DNA of 64,000 bases from CAWAHD01 sp963781785 (GCA_963781785.1 CAWAHD010000001.1:372001-436000); one strand, 5' to 3'. Shown: positions 40,995-52,533, counted from the stretch's first letter. A program made the numbers and translations. Notes: generated from the sequence alone by a model not told the origin.

Positions 40995-42733
40995 GGCTTG
41001 CCTCCTTCCTCGTTCGCTGTCTCGTCCGGCGTCGCCGGCGGGGACCCTTGCGGCGGCAGCTCATCGTGCGTCTGTGCCGGCACATCGCCAAGCGGTCCGG
41101 CGGCCGGAGAGCCATCTGGGCAGATGGCCTTGGGCATCGCGGCTGAGTCCGCGAAAGCGGCTGGCGGCACCAGATCCACTTCTTGCCGAACGCCCCCTTC
41201 GCGCGTCAGGAACACGCGCTCGCCTTCGGCATGCAGGCTGAAATTCTTGCCGCCCAGTTGGCCTGTCACGTAGAACGGGGGCTTGGGCAAGCCGTTGCGA
41301 GCCAGCTCCAGTGCGTTGGCGGCGACCCGATCTTTGAGGGCCAGCAGGACCTCGGGAGCCGCCCCGAAAAACCGGTCCGCCGGCACCAGGCCGTCGATCC
41401 CGCTGTGGGTGCGCTGGAAGTTATACCAGTCGATGAAGTGGCCGATCCGCGCGCGGGCGTCGGCCAGATCGAGGAACACAGCCGTCTCCACGCACTCGCG
41501 CCAGAGCGTTCCCCAGAACCGCTCGATCTTGCCCAAGGTCTGAGGATGGCGCGGCGCGGCCACGATCTGGCGGATGCCGCGCCCTTTGAGCTCCTTCTGG
41601 AAAGCGCTCTCGCCCCGCCAGGTCACGTACTGAGCGCCATTGTCGGTGAGGATTTCCTCGGGGACTCCGTAGGCCGCGATGCCCGCACGGAGAACCTCCA
41701 GCACCAGGGCCGTCGACTGGCTGGCGTGCAGACCGAAGCTGACGATGAACCGACTGTGGTCGTCGAGGAAGGCAACCAGGTAGACCCGCCGGTTCTGCCG
41801 CTTGAGCACGAAGGTGAACAGGTCGGTTTGCCAGAGCTGGCTGGGCCTGGCCCGCTCGAAGAAGCGGACCTTGTCGGGATGAGGTCGTGTGGGGGTTTCC
41901 TGCAACTGGTAGCCCGCCTCATGAAGCACACGGGCGACCGCTGGCGGGCTGGCCGGCAGTGCCGGGCCGCGCACCAGCATCTGGCTGATTCGCTCGCATC
42001 CCCAGTCGGGATGCGCCTGCTTGAGCAAGAGGATGGTGCGTTTGGTCAGGTCGGGCAAGCGGCTTCCTTCGCGGGCGCCTCGAGGCTGTTCGAGCAAGCC
42101 GGCCGGTCCCTGTTGGGTGAACCGCTGTTTCCAGGCATAGAGCGTATGCTTGGAGACGCCCACCAATGTTGCGAAATCCTTGGCGGGCAAGCCGCTGCGC
42201 TGCCAGCAGTCGAGGATCATGAGTCGCTGCTGGGGATTGTACGCCGCCGGCTTCACCTCCTCGGGTCGAGCCAGCCGCCGGCCGCGTTGCGTGCGTCTTT
42301 TGCCGGTCGGCAGCCCGAGCCCTTGCCGCCTGAGCTCAGCGACCGGGTCGAACTGGGCCGGCGGGCTGTCGAATTCGTTGGTCGGAACCCCGGAGGGCTC
42401 GTCCGCCTCCACACCGAGGTCGTCCCGGGCAGGCGACTGCGGGGCGTCTCCAAACTCCGGAGCGGTCTCATCCCCACGATCGGGCAGGCCCGGCGGCTCG
42501 GGTGTACGTTCATCGGGATGGACCGTCTCGGCAATCGAGGCGTCCGCATTCTCCGATTTCGTGTCGATTGCTTCCGGAAATGTGATGAGGTCAATCTGGG
42601 AATCGACCGCGTCCGGTTCACCTTCCGCCGCCGGATCATTCTTTAAATCGGATGTCGGCCGGACCAATTCTTCAGGCGGCCGTTCGCCAGGCGCGCCTCG
42701 ACCACTCCACCACCGATTCCACTCGTTCCACAT
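40991..42733 (-). CDS. rve-type DDE integrase/transposase 1
   Basis: 580 residues from ATG 42733 (GAGGAG close upstream). An acidic, low-complexity N-terminus (about 1-140) precedes helix-turn-helix domains (QQRLMILDCWQRSGLPAKDF, VGVSKHTLYAWKQRF) and an rve core with Asp304 (LWQTDLFTF), Asp364 (LTDNGAQYV) and Glu404 (LGKIERFWGTL). A C-terminal beta domain (KNFSLHAEGERVFLTREGG) and a 60-residue Pro-rich tail end it. It is unlike integrase 2 outside the catalytic core, so the element carries two diverged enzymes. It is the first gene of the element, 88 bases from the right end. Confidence 0.82.
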   Translation of the reverse strand: MWNEWNRWWSGRGAPGERPPEELVRPTSDLKNDPAAEGEPDAVDSQIDLITFPEAIDTKSENADASIAETVHPDERTPEPPGLPDRGDETAPEFGDAPQSPARDDLGVEADEPSGVPTNEFDSPPAQFDPVAELRRQGLGLPTGKRRTQRGRRLARPEEVKPAAYNPQQRLMILDCWQRSGLPAKDFATLVGVSKHTLYAWKQRFTQQGPAGLLEQPRGAREGSRLPDLTKRTILLLKQAHPDWGCERISQMLVRGPALPASPPAVARVLHEAGYQLQETPTRPHPDKVRFFERARPSQLWQTDLFTFVLKRQNRRVYLVAFLDDHSRFIVSFGLHASQSTALVLEVLRAGIAAYGVPEEILTDNGAQYVTWRGESAFQKELKGRGIRQIVAAPRHPQTLGKIERFWGTLWRECVETAVFLDLADARARIGHFIDWYNFQRTHSGIDGLVPADRFFGAAPEVLLALKDRVAANALELARNGLPKPPFYVTGQLGGKNFSLHAEGERVFLTREGGVRQEVDLVPPAAFADSAAMPKAICPDGSPAAGPLGDVPAQTHDELPPQGSPPATPDETANEEGGKP

Positions 42734-42821
42734 TTGCTCCTCGCCTCTGCGGCATTGCCGCGGCTGGGAGGAGACGTCGATTGCTCCGGTCAATTCTCCC
42801 AATTACGCAGCAAGCATTTTG

Positions 42822-45800
42822 GTTGGGAGGACAGGGTCGCTATCCTGCTGTAACTCGAACGCCAAGAGGCGGGAGGGATCAGCGAGCGGATCCGTGGCAC
42901 CAATGACGCCGGCGTTTGTCAGTTGTCCGACGTCACCGATCACGCCGAGATAGCTCTCGTCCTCAGACAGTACTTCCTGTAGCTGACCGTACGTATCGCC
43001 CACGCGCGCGACGAAGTTGGCAAAGATCGCATCCCACGCATCAGTAGGAATCGTGCTTGGCCGGAGGCTGTCTTTCTGAGAGCTCCAATCAATCGGTGTG
43101 TCCGCCTGCGGCGGGACTTGCAGGCTGAAGCTGCTTCCAACATGAGCACCGAAGCTTGTCGGGATATAGTGAATGGTGAAGAATCCGTCGTACCCAGGAG
43201 GCAAATAGCCCTCATCACCGGGCGGGCCGGCGGCGACGAACGTGATCGACGGCGAGCCTCCATTCGGAGGCGGAACCAGGATGCCGTTACCGCCGCCACC
43301 ACCGCCGCCTCCTCCTCCTCCGCCTCCTCCGCCCGACGCGAGGACAGGAGGTTGTGACGGCAAACTAATACCCGGAACGGGCGGCCAAAGGAGCGCATTC
43401 TGCGCCTGAATCGTGACCGTCGGCGCGGCCAAGAAAGTACCGCCTGTATTCTTGTATTCGAAAATCATATAGGTGCCGGTCTGATGCGGTCGAATCACCG
43501 ATGCACCATAGAGGGAATAGTCGATATAGCCTGGCGGCAGCGCGGTCACCGTGAACGCACGTGGTAGATCGCTGGTGTTCAATCCTTGCGTCACCCGAAT
43601 ACCGTACGTTCCCGCTGGGACGCCGGTCAGTTCAAACGTTGCCACAAGCGCCGGCGGCGTGGCGCCGGCGGTCGCGGCCGAGGCGTTGTTTACCAGCGCG
43701 ACAGAAAGCGCCGTTCGAACCGTACCCGCCGAGCCCACGAGACTCACGACCGCGCCCGGCGCGAAGTCGGCACCGTAGACTGTCAGGGTCGCGACCCCGT
43801 AATTGCTGGATTCGTTGGGAGAAACGCGCGAGACTTCCAGGCCGACTTCGTCGACAGTGATCGAGAACGGTTCCGGATTCCCCGACCCTGCGCGGCCCTG
43901 CACCAGAACGTAGTAGGATCCGCCGTGAGTCCCGGAGAGGACCATCTGCTGCGTTTGTGCCGTCGCATCGTAGGCGAGCTCGTCGTAGGCACTCTCGTCA
44001 GGCACGCTCTGGAATCGCTCGTACAGAGCCGGCCCCTGCCGCGCTGAAACCGGCCGTAAACATAGGGACGGATCCAGCCGGAAGGTCGACACCGAAGAAC
44101 TCGTCCTGGCCGTTGGCAATCGTGCCGGAGAAAGCGACGCCAGGCGTGAGCGTCTGGACGCTCACCGTAATCTGCGTGCTTGAAATGCCGACGTTATTGG
44201 CCCGATTGACGTCGGGGACGAATCCCTCGCTGTCGGCAAGGACGATCACGTTGTACATCCCGGGTGCTACACCGGGCAATGGCGCCGTCAGCGTGGCCGT
44301 ATAGCTTCCCAGACCGGCGAGGGCGCCGGAGTGCTCAACGCGCCCGATCAACTTTGCGGTGGGGTCGATTGAGCTGCGCTGAGTCAGGTAAATGGAGTCC
44401 ACCCAGGACGTCGAGAACGTCGGTTCGGTCGCGTCGTTTGTGACCGTATAGCTAATCATTATATCATCGCCCGACGTACCGCTCGAGGGCGCGGAGATAC
44501 TTCCCATCGCCAAATCAGCGGCATTTATGCTCGAGCTGATGACCAGATCCGTCGGGTTGAGAACGGCCGCCAACAATTGGGTTCTGCCCGCCGATAAACC
44601 GGTCGTCGAGTCGAAGCCGTGCGACTCGCCGTTAAAGGTCGAAACCTCGAACCGATCGCCGGCACTGGGGATGTAGCCGTTGGTAATGCCAACATGGAGC
44701 GTTCCGGCGAGTGTGGCGGCACCGGAGATATCGATGTGGCTGAATGCCTGGCTTGCCGGCGGTCCGCCAACTTCGACGTCAAGAGAAGCGGCGGCCGATT
44801 GGCTGTAGTTTCCCGGGATTGTCAGCGTGCTCCCCGCTCCGACAGTGACACTGCCCGTGTTCGCGAGGTCGCCGGCGGTCGTAAGCGTGGCCCCGTCGGA
44901 GATGCTGAGAGTGCCGGAGTTGCTCGACAGGTCCTTCAGCTCGGCAAAGGTAGAACCAGCTCCACTAAGGACCACCGTCGCTTCGTTGGTCGTGAGCGTC
45001 TCGTTCCCGCCGAAGTCGAGGGTCGCGCCCCCGTACACCTCCCAGGACCCGCCCGTGAGGGTATTTCCGAAGAACTGAGCTACTGGCGAGTCAATATGCA
45101 ATGAACCGGATTGAACCGCAACTGTGCCGCGGTTATCCAGTTCCGAAACGTTGAGGGCGAGTTCGCCCCCGTTGCTCGCCTGGAGCGTGCCGGAGTTGGT
45201 CCAGTTGGTGCCGTTGATGCCGATCTCGCCGCCGCTGACATTGGCGTCGATCGTGCCCTGGTTGATCAGTGGGAGCGCGGAGTTACCGATCGAGCCGTAC
45301 TGGCCCTCGATCGTGATGCCCGCGCCGATCGTGAGCGTGCCCGAGTCGCCGTTATTGCTGGCGGTCGTGATCTGGTTGTTGTAGATGTAGCCTGTTGGCC
45401 CGCCGAAGACGACCGAGCCCGTGCCGCCCAAGGTCTGAGCGCCGACGAAGTTGAGTCGGCCGTAGGTCGAGACGCTCGTATTGCCCAGGTCAATGGTGCC
45501 GTTGAGGGTCAGTCCGCCGGTGATGGTGACATTGGCCCCGTTATTGGTGGCCAGGTCGAGCGTGCCATCGAGGGTGACGTCCGCCAGCGTGCCGCCGTTA
45601 GCGTTATTGTAAATACCCACCAAGATGGCACCGTTGGTCAGAGACAACGTGCCGCCGTCGATGGTGCCGGCGTCGAGGACACAAGTGAGATCGTTCGCTG
45701 CCAGCGTGGCGCCGGCGTCGTTGAGCATCCCCTCGAAGTAGACCGTCCCGCCGCTGCCGCCGAGGCTGAAGCCGGCGTCGGTGGCCAGGTTCGACGTACC

Positions 45801-48309
45801 CTCGAGGTACACGGCCCCGGTGTCGACGCTGATGGGCCCCGTGTCGGTCCAGTCGCCGGAGACGTCGATGGTGCCGCCGCTGACGGTAATAGATCCGCTA
45901 CTCGACCACGTGCCATTGAGTGTGAGGCTGCCATCGTTCGCCGCCTGGAAAGTCCCGGAGTTGCTCCAGTTGGTTCCGTTGATGCTGATCCCGCCACCGC
46001 TGACATTGGCGTCGATCGTGCCCTGGTTGATCAGTGGGAGCGCGGAGTTACCGATCGAGCCGTACTGGCCCTCGATCGTGATGCCCGCGCCGATCGTGAG
46101 CGTGCCCGAGTCGCCGTTATTGCTGGCGGTCGTGATCTGGTTGTTGTGGATGTAGCCTGTTGGCCCGCCGAAGACGACCGAGCCCGTGCCGCCCAAGGTC
46201 TGAGCGCCGACGAAGTTGAGTCGGCCGTAGGTCGAGACGCTCGTATTGCCCAGGTCAATGGTGCCGTTGAGGGTCAGTCCGCCGGTGATGGTGACATTGG
46301 CCCCGTTATTGGTGGCCAGGTCGAGCGTGCCATCGAGGGTGACGCCCGCCAGCGTGCCGCCGTTAGCGTTATTGTAAATACCCACCAAGATGGCACCGTT
46401 GGTCAGAGACAACGTGCCGCCGTCGATGGTGCCGGCGTCGAGGACACAAGTGAGATCGTTCGCTGCCAGCGTGGCGCCGGCGTCGTTGAGCATCCCCTCG
46501 AAGTAGACCGTCCCGCCGCTGCCGCCGAGGCTGAAGCCGGCGTCGGTGGCCAGGTTCGACGTACCCTCGAGGTACACGGCCCCGGTGTCGACGCTGATGG
46601 GCCCCGTGTCGGTCCAGTCGCCGGAGACGTCGATGGTGCCGCCGCTGACGGTAATAGATCCGCTACTCGACCACGTGCCATTGAGTGTGAGGCTGCCATC
46701 GTTCGCCGCCTGGAAAGTCCCGGAGTTGCTCCAGTTGGTTCCGTTGATGCTGATCCCGCCACCGCTGACATTGGCGTCGATCGTGCCCTGGTTGATCAGT
46801 GGGAGCGCGGAGTTACCGATCGAGCCGTACTGGCCCTCGATCGTGATGCCCGCGCCGATCGTGAGCGTGCCCGAGTCGCCGTTATTGCTGGCGGTCGTGA
46901 TCTGGTTGTTGTGGATGTAGCCTGTTGGCCCGCCGAAGACGACCGAGCCCGTGCCGCCCAAGGTCTGAGCGCCGACGAAGTTGAGTCGGCCGTAGGTCGA
47001 GACGCTCGTATTGCCCAGGTCAATGGTGCCGTTGAGGGTCAGTCCGCCGGTGATGGTGACATTGGCCCCGTTATTGGTGGCCAGGTCGAGCGTGCCATCG
47101 AGGGTGACGCCCGCCAGCGTGCCGCCGTTAGCGTTATTGTAAATACCCACCAAGATGGCACCGTTGGTCAGAGACAACGTGCCGCCGTCGATGGTGCCGG
47201 CGTCGAGGACACAAGTGAGAATCGTTCGCTGCCAGCGTGGCGCCGGCGTCGTTGAGCATCCCCTCGAAGTAGACCGTCCCGCCGCTGCCGCCGAGGCTGA
47301 AGCCGGCGTCGGTGGCCAGGTTCGACGTACCCTCGAGGTACACGGCCCCGGTGTCGACGCTGATGGGCCCCGTGTCGGTCCAGTCGCCGGAGACGTCGAT
47401 GGTGCCGCCGCTGACGGTAATAGATCCGCTACTCGACCACGTGCCATTGAGTGTGAGGCTGCCATCGTTCGCCGCCTGGAAAGTCCCGGAGTTGCTCCAG
47501 TTGGTTCCGTTGATGCTGATCCCGCCACCGCTGACATTGGCGTCGATCGTGCCCTGGTTGATCAGTGGGAGCGCGGAGTTACCGATCGAGCCGTACTGGC
47601 CCTCGATCGTGATGCCCGCGCCGATCGTGAGCGTGCCCGAGTCGCCGTTATTGCTGGCGGTCGTGATCTGGTTGTTGTGGATGTAGCCTGTTGGCCCGCC
47701 GAAGACGACCGAGCCCGTGCCGCCCAAGGTCTGAGCGCCGACGAAGTTGAGTCGGCCGTAGGTCGAGACGCTCGTATTGCCCAGGTCAATGGTGCCGTTG
47801 AGGGTCAGTCCGCCGGTGATGGTGACATTGGCCCCGTTATTGGTGGCCAGGTCGAGCGTGCCATCGAGGGTGACGCCCGCCAGCGTGCCGCCACTACCCG
47901 TGCCCACCAGCGTGGCACCATCCGTCAGTGAGATCGGGCCACCGCTCAATGTGCCGCCGGATAGCGTCACCGTGTCGCTGAACGTCGATGCGGCCGCGAT
48001 CGAAACGCTCCCGGCAGAAAGTACGATGGGATCATCGCTCGTCACGCTGTTGACCTCATCCGCGTTCACCGCGCCATGTGTGATGGGATTGGAAACGGCG
48101 ATGCTGATCGTCACGTTGTCCAACGCCGTCGGGATCGCATCGGTCGACCAGTTGCTCGCGATATCCCAATCGCCGCCGTTGGGGTTGATCCACGAAACGG
48201 AGGAGAGCAACGTTCGATGCTCCAGCGACTCCAGCCAGGGGCGAGACAGGCGTGTCATGCGACCGTTGCCGCGCGATCGTTGTTCGCGGCGGGCTCGGTG
48301 TGAAGTCAT
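42822..48309 (-). pseudogene. N-terminal part of a giant surface protein (LE.LE.R.LL export motif, long repeats, CARDB), cut by the transposon
   Basis: ATG 48309 has GGAG 6-7 bases upstream. Residues about 25-35 (WLESLEHRTLLSS) form the planctomycete export-type motif. A beta-helical, Gly/Thr/Asn-rich region follows (GGTLAGVTLDGTLDLATNNG), containing three and a half near-identical 255-residue repeats. Then comes a CARDB-type domain (NAADLAMGSISAPSSGTSGD), a domain beginning near EFFGVDLPAGS, IPT/Ig-like domains and a poly-Gly run. The last part (DAWDAIFANFVARVGDTYGQ) is a segment that normally precedes RHS repeats in such proteins. Breaks: an extra A at 47220/47221, a shift near 44040, and the transposon at 42821. 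It is an adhesin-like or RHS-delivery surface protein, probably inactive here. Confidence 0.72.
45231..47892 (-). repeat. 765-bp in-frame tandem repeat, about 3.5 copies
   Basis: The same 765-bp unit begins again at 46025, 46790 and 47556 (one extra base in the last interval), with the leftmost copy partial. Copies differ at very few positions, such as GTAGATG versus GTGGATG near 45380, and GTCCGCC versus GCCCGCC near 45570. Each unit encodes 255 residues of beta-helical sequence. Confidence 0.92.
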
Positions 48310-48950
48310 GGTGATCTCCGTCTGGGAAAGGCAACCGATTCGATGTTCGAGACTCTCGCGGGCTCGGTCCGGGAAAAGACCCTCGGTCTATGCGAAGCGT
48401 TCGTCGACACTCGGGGCCGTCATTCTCGCACGCCGGGTCGCGGAGGGCGGGTCGTTGACGGAGGCGAGGGACTCAAAGCACTGATCAGCAGATGTCTCTC
48501 GCGAAAAGACGAGGCTCTGATCGAACCGACCGCCATCCCTGCTATTTCTCTTGCGGGCTCATGTCGTCGCCGCGCCGCCCAGCGTGGCGCTTGGACGGCA
48601 GTAAGCATCAAGGCAATCGGGACTGCGATGATGGCGATCAGCTCCCGAAGTTCGATCGGCGAAATTCGGCCTGTCTCGGACGCAACGAATTCTCCTTTGA
48701 AAATGGGAGACCCACTCCCGCGAACTTGACTGTCTGCGGGGAATCTCCCTGGCAGAACCGCCCGCACAGCGGCCGGAATTTGGGGAGCAGGCTTTCTTCC
48801 CGAAGAGCGCCTCGGGACCGCTTTCCGTAGAGACCCCAAATCCCTCCCGGAGAGTTCCCGCGAAAACGTCGCGGACTCTGACAAGTATCTCCGGAAGAAG
48901 TCGTTTTCTTGGTGATTGCGAGAAAACACGCGCTCGCTTCGTGCCGTCGC
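48310..48950. other. Non-coding stretch upstream of the giant surface gene
   Basis: No intact gene. It holds a relic of a prepilin-like gene (separate entry) and presumably the promoter of the leftward surface gene. The kinase-WD40 gene ends at its right edge. Confidence 0.45.
48570..48662 (-). pseudogene. Relic of a DUF1559 prepilin-like N-terminus
   Basis: The minus strand encodes SPIELRELIAIIAVPIALML then TAVQAPRWAAR. This matches the prepilin cleavage/helix consensus of planctomycete DUF1559 proteins (FTLIELLVVIAIIAVLIALLLPAVQ...AAR) at most positions, but has Pro and Arg substitutions that would break the helix. There is no start codon context upstream and no downstream DUF1559 domain. 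A decayed fragment of a very abundant planctomycete gene family. Confidence 0.5.
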
Positions 48951-51900
48951 TCACCAGCCAAGGCCGATCTCAGCCAAGCGACGCTGCATCTCTATCAGGT
49001 TGCAAACGGTCACCGTCCCGTTCGCGTTGCCCGAAGCCACAAGACGGCCGTCACGGCTGAATTCCGAGTGAGTGGGAAACCGCCGGTCATCCGCTGCGAT
49101 CGTCACCAGAGGAGCGCTCCGACCCTGCTCGTGCACGAACCGATTCGGCTGATTCGCCTTGCCATCGCCCGCATCGTTGCCCAGCCACCGCTTTCCCCCG
49201 ACGCCTACGGCGCACATGTACGGATCGCGCAACTCACCCAGGAATGTCATGTTGGGAACAGCGAGGAGATGATGCACCGGAACTTTGAAAACAGGAGTGT
49301 GTGCGAGCACGCGGCCGGTCGGGTCGAAAGAGAACCAGGCGCCATCGTAATCGACCGGGAGTTGCGAGGGGATCGTGGCGATCTCCTTTCCGGTAGGCGC
49401 CTCGAAGAGCTTGGAGATGCGTTTACGCGTTTCTTTCGACCCGGCCACCCCCTCGACAACCAGATACTGACCGTCGGACGACAACTGCGAGCCGAACACG
49501 TGTCGGTTGAATTCACGCAACTCGCAGATCGGCTTCGCGGGGGCCGCGCCGAGAAGGTCACGGATTCGCACGATCCGAGGGAACTTCGTTGGATCCGTGC
49601 CGAACGGCCGCACCCGTTCGTCTGGGGTCTCCACGCGGATTGACAGGAGCTGGTTGCCGCGAAACGCCAGGTTATCCGAGAAGCCCTCGGGGAGTCGCCA
49701 TTCGTGCACGGGCTTCCCTGACTCGAGATCCCAGAGGATCGCGTCACGCGCGGCGGCGCAGGCGAGACGCGTGCCGTCAGGATCAAAGGCCAGGGCCGCA
49801 TTGTCCGCGAACGATCCGCGCGGGCCGTCGAACAGATGCAGCAACCGGCCCGTGGTTCGGTCCCAGACGCCGATCTGCCAGTCCACCGACAAAGCCGCGA
49901 CCAGCCGCCCGTCCAGAGAAATAATTGCCTTCTCGACCGGCCCGAGCAGACCACGGAAAGTCTGTATTCCGCGATCGTCCTCCAACTCCCAGACATCGGC
50001 TCCTCCCGGAGAACCGAAGCCCGCGCCCTTCCCGACGGCCAGCCTCCTCCCATCCGGAGAGAACGCCAGTGCGAAGAGAAAGTTGCCGGATCGCAAGTCC
50101 AGCAGAGGTCGCCCGGTCGTGATGTCCCAGAGCTTGACCACCTCGCGGCCCGCCGACGCCAAGGTCTGCCCATCGGGACGAAAGGCCAAGGCGTAGACAT
50201 CGTAACTGGAACCGCGACAGATGCTGCGCGGGGCTCGGGCATGCACATCCCAGATGGTAACGGTTCCACCCGAGTCGCCCACAGCTAGCAACCAGCCGGA
50301 CCCCGGTCGCGGTGCATCGCTCCGCCGAAGCGGATCGGGGCCGAACAGCAGGCAGTTGACCTGGTTGCGGCGGCCCTCCAGGGTCGCGATCGGCTCGCCG
50401 TCGGACACGCGCCAAGCCAGTATGCGTCCGTCCTCGTCGCCAGCGGCGAACAAGGCTCCGTCAGGCGAGAGCGCAACGGCGCACACGCGCGACGCTTCGA
50501 TCTTCCGTACCAACCGGCCCGATTCCGACTCCCAAACAGCCAGTATCGCTGCGTCTCCATCGTACCGCCCCGAGGCGTCCAGCCGCCGTGCCATGGCCGC
50601 CAATAGCCGGGCGTCTGGCGTGACCGCAATTTTGCGGATGGCGCAGGCTCCGTCGATCGGCGGTTTGAAGGAACGCAGGAGCCGACCTTTCTCCACGTCG
50701 TGCAGCTCCAGTGACCGCCGGTCGGTTGCGATCACAATCTGCACCGCAGTTTCGTCTGGTCGGAACGCAAATGGTCCCTCGCCTTTTGGTTCAAGGGTTC
50801 TCGTCGTGTCGGCGCCGTCCCAGATCCTAACCCGGCTGTCCTTCCCGCCAAGCAGTAGGCGCTGTCCCGAGCGATCGAAGGCCAACTCAGTGGTATCGAA
50901 GTCAAACTTCTTCAGGATCCGGACGTCGATCCCCGCCAGCGCCGCGGCTGCCTGGGCCTGAAGTGTTGCGTCGAACTGGCCCTGCGCGACACGACGGACA
51001 TTCGTCCGCACCTCGTCCCACCAGCCGTCCCGGTGTTCCCCCATACGGATTCGCTGGATTGTCATGAGCTGGAGCTCACGATCCTTGGCCCGAGCCTGAG
51101 CGCTGAAGTACCAGGTGCCTGTCGCGCCAGCGATCAGGATCGCCAGAATCGTGGTCAGAGTCGCCGCCGCCCAGCCAGGGTTTCGCCGGGACCAGAGCGC
51201 CAGCCGCCTGGCCGGGCGCGCGGCGCGCGCTGGTCGGCTCGTGCCGTAGCCAGCGGTTCAGATCATCGGCCAGGGCACCCGCGGTCGGATAGCGGTGTGC
51301 GGGATCCTTGCGCAGGGCCTTGAGGACGACCGCCTCCAGGTCGCGGTCGACGTGTGGATTGAGCTGGCGCGGCGAAATCGGCTGAACTTCGAGGACGGAC
51401 TGCGCGGTCGTGAAGGCTCGCTGCAGCGTCAACAGTTCGTACAGGGTCGCCCCGAGGCCCCACACGTCGGTGCGCGCGTCGGCTTGCTGGCGATCCTGGT
51501 GTTGCTCGGGAGCCATGTACGGTGGAGTGCCGATCGGCCCGGCGGTCAGGGTGGCATCGGATTCCGCCGGGATGGCGAAAGCCACCGGGGTCACCCCGCC
51601 TTCACGTGTCGCCGTTTTGAGCGAGGCAAGGCCAAAGTCGAGAACCCAGGCGTGTCCACTCGTCTCGACCATGATGTTCGACGGCTTCAGATCACGGTGA
51701 ATCACGCCAGCTTCGTGGGCGTGATGGACCCCCTCGGCGACGGCGGCCATCACCGCCACGGCCGTGCGAAGGTACGTCTTCGAGAGCAGCGGTATGCCGG
51801 GGTCCTCAACGGGAACCGGGGGTGTCGGGCGAACCGGCGATCCCACATCCGTGGCCTGGTCCGCGCCCGATCCGGCTGGTTTTGGTTCCGTGTCGACTCG

Positions 51901-52533
51901 TGGAGGGGGATTTTCCGAGGCCGACTGGCTGCGCGAGTGTGCCTCTTGCAACAGCTTCTCGAACGACGAATTCGACAGGGGCGAGCCCGACGATCCGTAT
52001 GAGAGGGCCGTCTTGATCACCTGGCCGAGCGATGCTCCGGAGAGATAGGGCATGGCGAAGTAGAGCAGCTCGCCTTCGCATCCCGTAGCGAAGATCGGCA
52101 CGATGTTCGTGTGGTGCAGCCGCGCCAGAGTCCGCCGCTCGCGATCGAAGCGGAGCAGCGAAATCGCGCTCGTCGACTGGCTTCGCCGGATCGTCTTGAC
52201 CGCGACGCGACGAGCAAGCGGCTCCTCGACCGCCTCGTACACCTCGCCCATGCCGCCCCGGCCGATCGCCCGGACGACCCGGTAAGGACCGAATCGCTTC
52301 GGCTTGTTCGACTCGCCGCCAGCAGAGGCGGCTTCTGCCGCGGGCCGGAACGGGGTCTCCTGAAGCATCTGGACCGCTTCGGCCAGCTCACGGAACACCT
52401 CGAAATGCTCCGGGTGGAGCGACTGGTAGCGCTCGAGCACAACCTGGGGGTCAGGGGCCTCGAGGAATTCCTGCTCGAAGCGCTGGACCAGTTCCGGAAT
52501 GGAGCTGTCTGAGGTGCTCGATGTGGTGGTCAT
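48951..52533 (-). CDS. Ser/Thr protein kinase fused to a transmembrane helix and WD40 propeller (frameshift near 51205)
   Basis: About 1190 residues. The kinase domain has the Gly loop GRGGMGEV (91-98), Lys113 (VAVKTI), HRD at 279-281 (HRDLKPSN) and DFG at 299-301, with an unusual Ser/Pro-rich insert of about 60 residues (185-245). An APE-like motif (YMAPEQ) follows. After a one-base change near 51205 comes a transmembrane helix (LTTILAILIAGATGTWYF), then RELQLMTIQRIRM and a series of WD40 repeats (VCAVALSPDGALFAAGDEDG, VYALAFRPDGQTLASAG). Such kinase-WD40 receptors are characteristic of planctomycetes. Its ATG overlaps the stop of the sigma-factor gene (ATGA), pointing to a sigma/kinase signalling pair. 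Confidence 0.85.

Larger units (their letters stand above)
38391..42821 (-). mobile_element. 4.43-kb four-gene transposon with two rve-type integrases
   Basis: Ends are the inverted repeat CAAAATGC (38391-38398) and GCATTTTG (42814-42821), each followed inward by a GTAATT box 6-9 bases further. Flanks read ...GGGCGT at left and GTTGGG... at right, so the dinucleotide GT appears duplicated. Excision of the element plus one GT restores an in-frame codon join in the surface gene. Inside are four genes on the minus strand in the order integrase 1, HTH/coiled-coil A, HTH/coiled-coil B, integrase 2. Genes 1/2 and 3/4 each overlap by ATGA. The stop codon of integrase 2 lies in the left inverted repeat. 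No AAA ATPase or resolvase is present. Confidence 0.7.

Noticed and set aside
41183..42646. A 487-codon plus-strand open frame opposite integrase 1
   Set aside because: Antisense to a gene with clear HTH and DDE motifs; no start signals.
38387..42824. AAAA at the left end and TTTT at the right end of the four-gene transposon as target duplication
   Set aside because: They are in inverted, not direct, orientation and are part of the terminal repeat CAAAATGC; the direct dinucleotide GT outside it fits better.
45111..47255. A 714-codon plus-strand open frame across the long repeats
   Set aside because: It is antisense to the 765-bp repeat protein, repeats with it exactly, has no ribosome binding site and has a composition typical of antisense GC-rich frames.
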